Numbered from the stretch's first letter, positions 17,408 to 25,402 are shown. The stretch: 64,000 nt of DNA from Paenibacillus sp. A3 (GCF_001399685.1 NZ_JTHN01000111.1:1-64000), one strand, 5' to 3'. Notes: generated from the sequence alone by a model not told the origin. Numbers and translations: made by a program.

Positions 17408-17720
17408 TATCTTCGTTTTCTCACGAGTTTTCTGAAAATAATCGTAATGTAAAATCTCCTCGCAACAGCCCCACCGATCGACGCGATATAGACGATGGGA
17501 GGCTATGTCGCAACTATCCGCCACGATACCCCGACTTACTATATTGTGGTCGGCAAGTGACAGACATTTTGTCGCAACAGACTGCCCATTGTAGCGATGA
17601 TTATTGTGTAAGTACAATCTGGTGACGACCAGTTTACATAAACAGGAAAGGAAGCGTTTCGGGTTAGCCGGTTTCTCTGCTTCATCGCCGCCTGAACAGC
17701 CCGATGGAGAGGAAGCGACA

Positions 17721-18250
17721 ATGCTTCATGAAGTCAACACGGCGTTTTATGCGAAAGTTCCGCAAGAAATCCGCGCTGGTTCTTCTTGGACGGCAATGCG
17801 GTCAATGTAATGCTTGAACTTGTGTCATGGGGCATGTTGGATAGAGGGCGTGAGATTACGGAGTGGTTTGCCATTAATCAGCAAGTGATGGCTCTGCATC
17901 TTGGGCTGAGCGAGAATACCATATGCTCAAAGCTAAAAGAATTGCAGAAGAAGCAGTTCATTGAGGTACAAAGGCGTGGGCGGAGGAACTTCTACCGCTT
18001 GAATACGAAGCTGAACCCTTACATCGTTCTGTCAGAAGCCATTCATGGGTTTATCCGCCACGTTTACACCAAGTCCAACTATGACGTGGTGCTAGAGCAG
18101 ATGGACGACTTAGACAAGGAAGCTATCGCGACAAGCAAGATTTGTTTCGGGAGGCCGTCGTTTCAGCAGTTCTGCCGACGATAAAGAATGAGGACTTGTA
18201 TCTGCCATATATGAGACGAATACAGGAAGATATACGTCATGCGGCGACGA
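17721..18250 (+). pseudogene. Frameshifted winged-helix DNA-binding protein remnant
   Basis: ATG 17721 begins MLHEVNTAFYAKVPQEIRAG; after a shift near 17785 it continues DGNAVNVMLELVSWG and a clear helix-turn-helix (VMALHLGLSENTICSKLKEL), then FIEVQRRGRRNFYRLN. A further shift near 18140 leads into LFREAVVSAVLPTIKNED. It resembles regulators carried on plasmids or mobile elements, but I cannot name the family. Composition is GC-richer than the flanking modules, so it came in with the transposase remnant. Confidence 0.5.
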
Positions 18251-18782
18251 ACGAGACAGGGATGCTGTTATTGGTCAATTATCACAGCATTGTAGTGGAT
18301 TTATGCACGGAACTGAGCGGAAAAATTGAGCGGCAGGCACGGCTGTTAGCGGAGACGGATTTCAAGCTACAGTCCATGGATGGCATTAGCACTGTGACAG
18401 CGGCGGAACTGATAGCAGAGATTGGCGATATTCGCCGCTTCCCGAATGCCGACAAGCTAGCCCCATTGGCGGGATTGCCCCTGTTCGCTTTAGTTCGGGT
18501 GGTAAGGGCAAAGACAAAGCAAGCGGTCAAGGTAATCGGGTATTGAACGCCATCTTCCATAATCTAACCGTTCAACAAATCCAAGTGGCAAAAGGCGACA
18601 ACAAGAAGCAACGGAATCTTATCTTCTACGAGTATTATCAACGGAAGCTAGCAGAAGGAAAGACGAAGAAGCAAGCCCTGATATGCGTTATGAGAAGGCT
18701 CGTAAACATCATCTACAGCATGATGAAGAACAAAACGCCGTACATCGCGGCGGCGGCTCTGACAGAACGCAAGGCAAGCTGA
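18250..18782 (+). pseudogene. IS110-family transposase remnant (C-terminal Transposase_20 half)
   Basis: Reads LQSMDGISTVTAAELIAEIG, then IRRFPNADKLAPLAG; after a one-base shift near 18475 it continues PVRFSSGGKGKDKASGQGN, then FYEYYQRKLAEGKTKKQALI and VMRRLVNIIYSMM to TGA 18780. This order is the C-terminal domain of IS110/IS1111-type transposases. The N-terminal DEDD (RuvC-like) half is missing and the frame is broken, so it is inactive. A hairpin (GGTGG...CCACC, 18790-18817) lies downstream, and the Ntox21 tip copy begins at 18847. Confidence 0.7.
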
Positions 18783-18846
18783 TATAATGGTGGTGATTGG
18801 AAACCCGATTGCCACCTTCTTTATCCCAAGTTTAAGATTACAACTT

Positions 18847-19229
18847 AGGGGACGGGAAATTCTACTGATGCATACGGTGGTTATTACCAACGTAAGCAAC
18901 AAAGAACAGATGATTACAATAATAAAACTGGGAAATGGACACCTGCTAAGAAGACATCTCCACCCAATGGACCTTACCGGACAGACAGAGAAGCAGAAGA
19001 AGCAGCAAATATACTAGGTTTTGAAAAGGCCAATGGAGGTAGGGCTAAAGCGGCTGTCTTTTATTCAGAAGAACGAGGAGTTTATATAACAAGAGATATT
19101 CCGCGGCAGAGCACGGGGAGTGCAGATAACGGTGGTGTGTGGATAATGGCTAATACAATAGAGGAATTAATGAGCAGGTAAACTAGATTGGGAACATATG
19201 ATAAAAATTTAAATCGAATTGGAGATTAG
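18847..19229 (+). pseudogene. Ntox21-like toxin tip, copy 2, without carrier
   Basis: Begins exactly at GGGGACGGGAAATTC, the PPEGTG linker codons, directly after the transposase remnant. It is identical to 12388-12760 apart from six extra bases (GAGGAA, 19161-19166) restoring NTIEELMSR. The same TAA (19179) interrupts it before TRLGTYDKNLNRIGD. No start codon or ribosome site exists in this frame, so it is a silent tip, available only by recombination. Confidence 0.75.
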
Positions 19230-19232
19230 AGT

Positions 19233-19790
19233 ATGTATTATTGGCAAGTAAGAAAATACCCTCCTTTAAAAGAAGGGGAAGAGAATAAGCCTAAAATCCC
19301 TACGTGGACTTCGATAATTGACATAGGGCGGACTTATAATGGGGTAAGCCTCTCAATGAGCGAGTATTTATCTATTGAGGAAAAATATGTTAAGGCAGTG
19401 GGAATCTATTTGAACAGTATTCAAGTTTATGAATTGGAAATTTACTTAATAAGTAAATTAAGAGAAGAACTTTTTACTGAACACATTTTAAAGTATCCGA
19501 ATTGCTATTCTCAAGAAATTGTAGATTCTTATTACTCCTTACAGGACGGTTCTCTCCTTACAGGCAAACAAATAGAACATATCGTTAGATTGGGCATGAG
19601 AGAGGACGTTGCTTGTCAACTTAGAAATGGAGACAAATTTTTCTTGAACTTTTCCTACGATTATTACATGGATATTGGTAGCTCTATCATATGTGAGGAT
19701 GCAATAATGGAGATAAGGAATCTAGGTCTATTTATCGACTTGTGGGAATGGCCATATGAAGGGAATGTATGGGAGAACTCTGTTGAATAG
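19233..19790 (+). CDS. Putative immunity protein of the Ntox21-like toxin, copy 2
   Basis: 185 residues, ATG 3 bases after the tip tail and GGAGA 7 bases upstream, as in copy 1. It differs from 12764-13321 at about eight positions (for example KIP for KVP, MSEY for MNEY, VGIYLN for VEIYMN, PNCY for PKCY, VDSY for VESY). The frame is intact, so it can protect even though the toxin beside it is dead. Family unrecognised. Confidence 0.65.
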   Translation: MYYWQVRKYPPLKEGEENKPKIPTWTSIIDIGRTYNGVSLSMSEYLSIEEKYVKAVGIYLNSIQVYELEIYLISKLREELFTEHILKYPNCYSQEIVDSYYSLQDGSLLTGKQIEHIVRLGMREDVACQLRNGDKFFLNFSYDYYMDIGSSIICEDAIMEIRNLGLFIDLWEWPYEGNVWENSVE

Positions 19791-19792
19791 TT

Positions 19793-19876
19793 TGGATTAT
19801 ACCTTGATTGGCTTAATGCCTTTCAAGGTTCTTTCTTGGTGGGGCTATCCAGTGCAGAATGAACCCATCATTCAAC
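19793..19876 (+). repeat. Module-edge repeat R3, copy c
   Basis: Matches copy a almost exactly (ACCTTGATTGGCTTAATGCC, TTCAAGG, TTCTTTCTTGG, CCAGTGCAGAATGAACCC). It shows the duplication of the Ntox21 module includes its 3' edge. Confidence 0.8.
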
Positions 19877-19879
19877 CCA

Positions 19880-20089
19880 GACGATGCGGTCAATGGATAC
19901 AGTGATATAGCAATGATGCACCGCTTACCCAAGAGCAGACAGATGAATGGGTTAGTGGTAGTTTTTAAATCGAGAAATTATGCTTTGGATGAAGCACAAG
20001 CTAGTATTAGGGAGGCACGATTTACACCAGAATTAAGCCAAGCCGAGAGAATTATGCTTGTAAGAGATGGTATTCAAAGACTATGTTAG
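19880..20089 (+). pseudogene. Unassigned toxin or immunity remnant
   Basis: Reads TQEQTDEWVSGSF in one frame and KSRNYALDEAQASIREARF ... AERIMLVRDGIQRLC in the next, ending at TAG 20087. No proper start. It probably represents the end of a further module reduced by deletion; no family is recognised. Confidence 0.4.
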
Positions 20090-20126
20090 GAATTTACATA
20101 TTATTGAACGATAAGGAGAAATGTAA

Positions 20127-20420
20127 ATGGTTTATAAACATATCATGCGGGTGGGGATGACTATTAATGATAAAAAACTAGGTCATCTTATTGTAGGAGG
20201 ATTTGATCCGAAGTTCTCCTCACACGATACAAAAGTACCATATCTTGTTAACAAATATATTGTGGTTAAAACTACAACAGAAGAGATAAAATTTAAAGTT
20301 AAGAAAATGGATCTTTCGACTTCTATCACAGGAATTTTAAATATTGGAATTATTATTTATGATTCAGATGATTTTGTTAAGATAAAATCAGGTGATGAAG
20401 TTTTGGCAGTATTGGATTAA
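20127..20420 (+). CDS. Small hypothetical protein, putative immunity or accessory
   Basis: 97 residues; AAGGAGAAATGTAA precedes ATG 20127, a good ribosome site. It is mostly beta strands (KLGHLIVGGFDPKF, NKYIVVKTTTEEIKFKVKKM, VKIKSGDEVLAVLD), with no cysteines or membrane segment. I do not recognise it. It lies between module remnants in the immunity array and is followed by a partial R3 repeat, like other immunity genes here. Confidence 0.5.
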   Translation: MVYKHIMRVGMTINDKKLGHLIVGGFDPKFSSHDTKVPYLVNKYIVVKTTTEEIKFKVKKMDLSTSITGILNIGIIIYDSDDFVKIKSGDEVLAVLD

Positions 20421-20461
20421 GCATTGCTTCCCGTGCTACAGGGCAAGGGGAGCAATGAGTT

Positions 20462-20670
20462 TGCAGGCTATTTCTCTGGGCGACTACCCAGTTACGAATG
20501 AACCCATCATTAACCATGTCCAAAATCAAAGGAGGAAAAGGGAAATGATAACCTGTACAGGCAGTAGAGGGAAAACTGGGCTTGATTGCTCTAGGCACAA
20601 GCAAAGAAGCTTTAGAAATGACCCTAATCTAGATAAGCAGTATACTAAATTTCGTAAAGATAAAGAATTG
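20462..20670 (+). repeat. Partial R3 repeat joined to duplicated fragment (copy 2 of 7661-7830)
   Basis: 20462-20511 carries only the tail of R3 (CTACCCAGTTACGAATGAAC). 20518-20670 then matches 7661-7830 (CAAAATCAAAGGAGGAAAAG, GCAAAGAAGCTTTAGAAATG, AAATTTCGTAAAGAT). The join indicates recombination between module edges. No intact gene is present here. Confidence 0.55.
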
Positions 20671-20684
20671 AGGAGGCATACACT

Positions 20685-21095
20685 GTGAACACAAACCAAG
20701 TTGTTAAGCTAATTAAAAATGCTAAAAAAAGTTTTTTTGTTGGAGCTTTGGATGACGCTAAAATAATTAACATTGAAGATAGGTTAAATGTAAAATTACC
20801 AGATAGCTACAAATGGTTCTTGCGGGAATATGGAACTGGCGGAGTTATAGGCGTAGAGATTTTTGGTGGCGGATTGAGGGATATTCCAACATGCGTTAGA
20901 GAAACCGTTGATTGGCGTAGTTATGGATTACCTGAAGAATTTGTTGTCATTGAGAATTTTGGTGCTGGTGTATATTGCCTTGATACCTCAAGAATAGAAA
21001 ACGGTGAGTGCCCAGTTGTTGATTGGGAACAAGGTGAGGGTGTTGGTACCCAAGAGTATGATGATTTTCTTTTGTTTTTAATTGAGAGGTTTTAA
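20685..21095 (+). CDS. SMI1/KNR4 (SUKH) family immunity protein, second member
   Basis: 136 residues from GTG 20685, with GAGGAGG 9 bases upstream. IEDRLNVKLPDSYKWFLREY is the SMI1/KNR4 signature, followed by GGGLRDIPTCV and a C-terminal YDDFLLFLIERF helix. It is only distantly similar to the SUKH protein at 7080. It is the last gene of the AT-rich array; base composition returns to GC-rich by about 21150. Confidence 0.85.
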   Translation: MNTNQVVKLIKNAKKSFFVGALDDAKIINIEDRLNVKLPDSYKWFLREYGTGGVIGVEIFGGGLRDIPTCVRETVDWRSYGLPEEFVVIENFGAGVYCLDTSRIENGECPVVDWEQGEGVGTQEYDDFLLFLIERF

Positions 21096-21203
21096 AATAG
21101 TTAGGGTATTATTTACTATGTTATTCGCCGCCTTGAAGAGTTACAACGTGGAGCAGCCGTACGGTTTATGCCGCACGGCTGTGATGAATAGAATGAAACG
21201 CCT

Positions 21204-21899
21204 TTACTTGGAAAATCCTGCGACGATGTCCGCTGCCGCCCGTACGAGCTCGGGATCGACCGTATCCTGCGCGCGGTTCCCGCGGCGCACGCCGGTGCCC
21301 ATATGTACCTCGCGTACGCCGGTATCCCGGATAAACGAGGCCAGCGATTGGAGGTTAAGCCCGCTGCCCGCGAGAATGACGATCGGACGTGAAAGCTCGG
21401 CGGCCTGCAGCCGGAGAATCTCGTCCCGGGCGTCCAGCACGCTCGGCTTGCCGCCGGACGTCAGCACGCGGTGGATTTGCGGATATTGGGCGAGCACGTG
21501 CAGCGTGCCTTCCAGATCGTCCGTCTCGTCAATCGCCCGGTGAAAGGTGACCGACAATTCGCCGACCTCGGCCAGCAGCTTCTCGAGCAGCTCCGTATCC
21601 ACCTTGCGTTCCGGCGTCAAGCAGCCGGTTACGATTCCGGCGGCGCCGAGACGCCGGACCGTCCGAATATCCGTCAGCATCGTTTCGAGGTCCCATTCGT
21701 CGTAACAGAACGAATTGCTGTGCGGGCGAATCATGACATTGACGGGAATGCTGACCGAAGCGACAACCTGTTCGATGAGTCCATAGCTTGGAGTTACGCC
21801 GCCTTCGCAGATGCCGGAAATGAGCTCGATTCGTCCCGCTCCGTTTTTTTCGGCAATAATAGCATCGGCCACGCTCGTGGCAATGACTTCCAAGATCAT
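21204..21899 (-). CDS. cutC: CutC-family protein
   Basis: 231 residues, a TIM-barrel cytoplasmic protein. Family marks: EVIATSVADAIIAEKNGAGR near the N-terminus, GGVTPSYGLI, VMIRPHSNSFCY, then VTFHRAIDE and LTSGGKPSVLD. CutC has been linked to copper tolerance, but the biochemical role is unsettled. AAAGGAG lies about 6 bases before ATG 21899. It is 60 bases downstream of the glycosyltransferase stop on the same strand and may share its transcript. It is the first core-type gene right of the toxin array. Confidence 0.92.
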   Translation of the reverse strand: MILEVIATSVADAIIAEKNGAGRIELISGICEGGVTPSYGLIEQVVASVSIPVNVMIRPHSNSFCYDEWDLETMLTDIRTVRRLGAAGIVTGCLTPERKVDTELLEKLLAEVGELSVTFHRAIDETDDLEGTLHVLAQYPQIHRVLTSGGKPSVLDARDEILRLQAAELSRPIVILAGSGLNLQSLASFIRDTGVREVHMGTGVRRGNRAQDTVDPELVRAAADIVAGFSK

Positions 21900-21958
21900 G
21901 TTGACAAGCTCCTTTTATATAAATTGGGAAATATGCGGACCGGAAAAACAAGCGCCAA

Positions 21959-23191
21959 TCAATCGGAACCATCGCGGGCTTTCATACGCCTAAGCTCCTT
22001 TAAGGAATAGAAGGTGCCCCTCCAGTAAATCCCGCCCTGCTTCAAGGTCAGCCAGACCGAGCGGGTGACGATATAGCATAACAGAACGACGCTCAGAGGC
22101 ATTAGCAGCGCCTCGAGTCCGCCTTCTCCGGTGATCGAGCGGATCAGCAGTAAATAGACGGCGAGCATCAGCGCGACCGACAGAGCGAAGCCCCAGGCCG
22201 CCGGGCCGGACAGAAGCAGCATGCCCGCCCAAGGGAACAGGAACAGCGCAAGCTGACCTAGCACGCCAAGAGCCGCGAAGCTTAGACGGTAGCCGAAGCC
22301 CGAAAACAAGTTTTTCTCCAGACCGCGAATGGCCTCCCCAAGGCTTGTATACCATTCGACGGCAATATGCTCCGTGCCGGAGGCGAGCCGCTGCCGGAGC
22401 CGCGTTTCCTTGACCTTCCGGCCGAGCTGAAGATCGTCGTCCGGCCGCAGCGCGATGGCTTGGTGCGTGCCGATCCGCTCGTACGCCTGTCTGGTGATCA
22501 GATTGAAGGCGCCGATCCCCATCCCGTGCCGGTGCTGGAAATCGTCGTTCCCCCGCCAAGGGCGGATATAGAGACTGAGCGTAAAAAAGAAAAACTGCAC
22601 GAACGTTCGAAGCCACAAGCCGCGTACAAGCATCCGGGGGGCCAGCGTTACATGATCCGCCTGCTGCTCCTGCAGGAAGCGGACCGCATCCTCCACCGTT
22701 TCCGGCTCGAACTGCACGTCGGCGTCCGTGAACAGCAAATATTTGCCCCGCGCCTGCAGATAGCCTTGATACAGCGCATGGTTTTTGCCAAGCCAGCCGG
22801 ACGGCAGCGACGTAATGTGAATGACCCGCAGCGGCACCGCGATGCCGGCCCGTCCCTCGGACCACCGCCGCAGTTCGTCCAGCTTGCGTCCGGTCGTATC
22901 CTGCGACCGGTCGTTCACGGCGATGATTTCGATCCGGGGGTACGTTTGCCCGAGCAGATGCTTCACCGTTTCGACGATGGAAGATTCCTCTTCTTTCGCC
23001 GCGATAATAATCGAGACGAGAGGCGCTTCGGATTCTTTGCCGTCCTGAGGAGTCCTGCCCGTTCTCCATCCCGCTTGTCCTTGCTCCGAGCGGGGAAGCT
23101 TCAGCATCCATTGCCGCGCCCGCAGCGTGTCCCACAGCATGAACAGCCAGTAGGCAAGCGCCGCCAGCGCCCATATGTCCATGACCCCCAT
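21959..23191 (-). CDS. Membrane-associated GT2 glycosyltransferase (CrtQ-like)
   Basis: 410 residues from ATG 23191; the frame is open further upstream but without a good site. A short N-terminal membrane segment is followed by a GT-A domain: VSIIIAAKEEESSIVETV, nucleotide-binding AVNDRSQDTT, and the DxD metal site in LLFTDADVQFEP. Three or four C-terminal membrane helices follow (about 300-400). The organisation resembles 4,4'-diaponeurosporenoate glycosyltransferase and related enzymes that glycosylate lipids. No carotenoid genes are nearby, so the acceptor is unknown. Confidence 0.8.
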   Translation of the reverse strand: MGVMDIWALAALAYWLFMLWDTLRARQWMLKLPRSEQGQAGWRTGRTPQDGKESEAPLVSIIIAAKEEESSIVETVKHLLGQTYPRIEIIAVNDRSQDTTGRKLDELRRWSEGRAGIAVPLRVIHITSLPSGWLGKNHALYQGYLQARGKYLLFTDADVQFEPETVEDAVRFLQEQQADHVTLAPRMLVRGLWLRTFVQFFFFTLSLYIRPWRGNDDFQHRHGMGIGAFNLITRQAYERIGTHQAIALRPDDDLQLGRKVKETRLRQRLASGTEHIAVEWYTSLGEAIRGLEKNLFSGFGYRLSFAALGVLGQLALFLFPWAGMLLLSGPAAWGFALSVALMLAVYLLLIRSITGEGGLEALLMPLSVVLLCYIVTRSVWLTLKQGGIYWRGTFYSLKELRRMKARDGSD

Positions 23192-23349
23192 CGGGTTGAT
23201 CCCTGCCTTCCGCCGGTTCTGAGCTGTTCTTGTGCTCAACCTTGCTTTGTCCGAATTATAGCATGTCTGGCGTTGTAGGAACAAATATTGAAAGCGATAT
23301 TCCTATGCAGTATGCTACTATATAAAAAACAACGGAAAGGGGAAACGCA

Positions 23350-23910
23350 ATGACGAATGAGCAGGCGCAGCCGTTATTCCGCAAGAAGCTGAAGGCTGCC
23401 GAACTGCCCGATTTTTTGCGTATGATTCGAACGCGCGGCCTGACGGCGGAAGACCTGGTGTTTCTGTGCATCGGCACCGACCGCTCGACGGGCGACGCCC
23501 TCGGACCGCTGGCCGGCACGATGCTGCAGGAAGCGGGGTATCCGCATGTTGTCGGTACGCTTGCCCATCCGTTCGATGCAAGCAACATGCGGGAGCGGCT
23601 GAATGAAATTCCACAAGGGAAAACCGTGATTGCGATCGACGCTTGTCTCGGTCAGGCCGCCTCGTTAGCCTGGTACCAGGTGTCCAACCGTCCGCTGGAG
23701 CCGGGCAAGTCGGTCGGCAAGCAGCTTCCGCACGTCGGCGACTATTCAATTGCCGGGATCGTCAATGTGGATGCCGGGCAAAAATACGCGATTCTGCAAA
23801 GCACTTCCTTATTCCGCGTCATGAACATGGCCAGAGAAGTCGTGTCGGCTGTCCGCAGCGTATTCCCGCCGGAAGAAGCGGCTTGTCCCCAAATCAGGGA
23901 AGAAGCATGA
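23350..23910 (+). CDS. yyaC: Spore protease YyaC
   Basis: 186 residues. FLCIGTDRSTGDALGPLAG near residue 40 is the conserved YyaC/GPR-like catalytic region, with IAIDACLG and the GDYSIAGIVN segment later. YyaC is a sporulation protein related to the germination protease GPR; this marks the host as an endospore former. GGAAAGGGGAAACGC precedes ATG. It is divergent from the glycosyltransferase and closed by a bidirectional terminator. Confidence 0.9.
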   Translation: MTNEQAQPLFRKKLKAAELPDFLRMIRTRGLTAEDLVFLCIGTDRSTGDALGPLAGTMLQEAGYPHVVGTLAHPFDASNMRERLNEIPQGKTVIAIDACLGQAASLAWYQVSNRPLEPGKSVGKQLPHVGDYSIAGIVNVDAGQKYAILQSTSLFRVMNMAREVVSAVRSVFPPEEAACPQIREEA

Positions 23911-23966
23911 AAAAGAGCGGCTATCCGCACGGCCATTGTGCCATGCGCCAGATGCCGTCCCGCAGC

Positions 23967-24005
23967 AAAAGAGCCGCCGCTCCGTTGGGAGCAGCGGCTC
24001 TTTGC
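23967..24005. terminator. Bidirectional terminator between yyaC and gdx
   Basis: AAAGAGCCGC pairs with GCGGCTCTTT around a GC-rich loop, with A-run on one side and T-run on the other. It can serve both convergent genes. Confidence 0.85.
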
Positions 24006-24028
24006 CGTTTGGCATACGCCGTATGAGA

Positions 24029-24343
24029 TTATGCCGTTACCTTCAAGCCGACGATACCGCCGACGATGCACAGCAGGAACAGAACCCGCAACAGATCGCG
24101 CGGCTCGCCCAGAAAAAACATCCCCACAATGACCGTACCTAACGCGCCGATGCCGGTCCATATCGCGTAAGCCGTGCCGATCGGCAGCGTCTTGAGCGCT
24201 TGAGACAGAAAATAAAAGCTGACAATCATCCCGACGATCGTCACGACGCTCGGCCAAAACCGAGTCCAGCCTTGCGTATATTTTAAGCCGAGCGCCCATA
24301 CGATCTCCATAATCCCTGCAATCGTTAAATAAATCCATGCCAT
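24029..24343 (-). CDS. SMR-family exporter, Gdx/SugE type
   Basis: 104 residues, four membrane helices, starting at ATG 24343 (MAWIYLTIAGIMEIVWALGL) with GGGAGCGG upstream. Glu13 in the first helix is the proton and substrate coupling residue. GTAYAIWTGIGALGTVIVGM is the SugE/Gdx signature, as opposed to EmrE-type pumps. Gdx exports guanidinium with proton antiport. It lies 16 bases after the tetR stop and is co-transcribed with it. I see no guanidine riboswitch in front of the operon. Confidence 0.85.
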   Translation of the reverse strand: MAWIYLTIAGIMEIVWALGLKYTQGWTRFWPSVVTIVGMIVSFYFLSQALKTLPIGTAYAIWTGIGALGTVIVGMFFLGEPRDLLRVLFLLCIVGGIVGLKVTA

Positions 24344-24359
24344 AATAATCCGCTCCCTT

Positions 24360-24950
24360 CTAGGATGTCCTGTCTTCCGCAATGCCTTTCCAGTAGATTC
24401 CCCAAACGGCTGTCAGCCGATGCTCCCAGTCGTCGGGCCGGTAATAGAACTGCTGGAGGAACGAACCGTCCAGCAGGCAGTAGAACGAGGCGATCGAATC
24501 CTCGGAACGTTCGCGGCGAAGTACACCCGAAGCCATGCCCTCCTCGAAAACAATCCGCAGCAGCCCGGTAAGCTGCTCCTCCGATGCGGTAAACCGCTCG
24601 CGCAGCACCTCCTGCAGCGCATTCGGCGGGAACAGCATCGTCCGCTTAAGAAAGGTCGCGTATTCCTCGCTAAGCAAGTAGGTGCGGCACACGTCATGCA
24701 GAATCGTCCGCAGCTTTTGCTCCGTGCCGAGCCCGGTCAGCTTCTCGGTCAATTGCCGGACACGGGAGGCGTGCTCGGCCAGACAATCGTCGTATACGGC
24801 CAAGAACAGCTCTTCCTTGCTCTTGAAATGCGCGTAGAGCGAAGGCGTCTTGATCCCGACCTCCTTGGCGATTTCCGATAGCGGCACCGCGTCGTAGCTG
24901 TTCTGCGAGAAGAGCCGCAGCGCGGAGGCCTTGATTTTGTGAACTGTCAT
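24360..24950 (-). CDS. TetR/AcrR family regulator of the SMR exporter
   Basis: 196 residues. N-terminal helix-turn-helix IAKEVGIKTPSLYAHFKSKE (residues 25-45) is typical; the C-terminal ligand domain is variable. It forms an operon with the Gdx-type exporter and probably represses it. Upstream of the gene, 24965-24989 holds an imperfect palindrome (CCTAACTAA / TTAGGTTGG) that may be its operator; this is a guess from position. Confidence 0.85.
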   Translation of the reverse strand: MTVHKIKASALRLFSQNSYDAVPLSEIAKEVGIKTPSLYAHFKSKEELFLAVYDDCLAEHASRVRQLTEKLTGLGTEQKLRTILHDVCRTYLLSEEYATFLKRTMLFPPNALQEVLRERFTASEEQLTGLLRIVFEEGMASGVLRRERSEDSIASFYCLLDGSFLQQFYYRPDDWEHRLTAVWGIYWKGIAEDRTS

Positions 24951-25111
24951 AAAAAAAACACCTTCCTAACTAACGATAATTAGGTTGGGTTCATTATAGA
25001 TCAAATTTCGTTCCAGATCAACCATCTTCAAAAAAAATTACACATATCCGGGTTCGTCCGCATATATAATGGGTATTACCTTTTTAGTGTTCAACGGAAA
25101 GGAGCATGCGC

Positions 25112-25402
25112 GTGAGAGATGTGAGACATATCAATCTGAGCGATCCGGACGGCCGGGTATACTGCTGTCTGCGGAATAGAGTCGTGAAGCTGGATGAAGA
25201 ACAAAAACAAGCTTTTTGCAGCGGCTGCCGCATGTATGCGGGAGAAGCGAGCGGGAAAGGCGTCGAATGCGTATGGGAGGACCTTCGTCCGGTGAGCGAT
25301 CCGCACGTGGTCCGCGATCCGTACGCCGAGCTGGCCAGCAACCAGAAGAGGCAAATTTGGCCGACGGATCATCTGTCAACCTGCATGGTCATTGGGGGAT
25401 GA
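25112..25402 (+). CDS. Small cysteine-containing hypothetical protein
   Basis: 96 residues. GTG 25112 fits AAAGGAG at 7 bases; the ATG at 25106 overlaps the site too closely. Contains six Cys, including VYCCLR and FCSGCRMY plus VECVWED, so it may bind a metal. Charged and soluble. Not recognised as a named family. It is monocistronic with a terminator at 25441. Confidence 0.6.
   Translation: MRDVRHINLSDPDGRVYCCLRNRVVKLDEEQKQAFCSGCRMYAGEASGKGVECVWEDLRPVSDPHVVRDPYAELASNQKRQIWPTDHLSTCMVIGG

Noticed and set aside
17430-17720. IS110 bridge RNA upstream of the transposase remnant
   Set aside because: Element ends cannot be defined and the N-terminal half of the transposase is missing, so no RNA boundaries can be supported.
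4100-21100. A prophage or integrative element covering the AT-rich region
   Set aside because: No integrase, attachment repeats, tRNA edge, capsid, terminase or conjugation genes were seen; only one transposase remnant.
22367-23278. A 303-codon plus-strand frame
   Set aside because: Antisense shadow of the GT2 glycosyltransferase with its DxD motif.
24951-25090. Guanidine riboswitch before the Gdx-type exporter operon
   Set aside because: No recognisable guanidine-I/II/III motif; a TetR gene and an imperfect palindrome explain control better.
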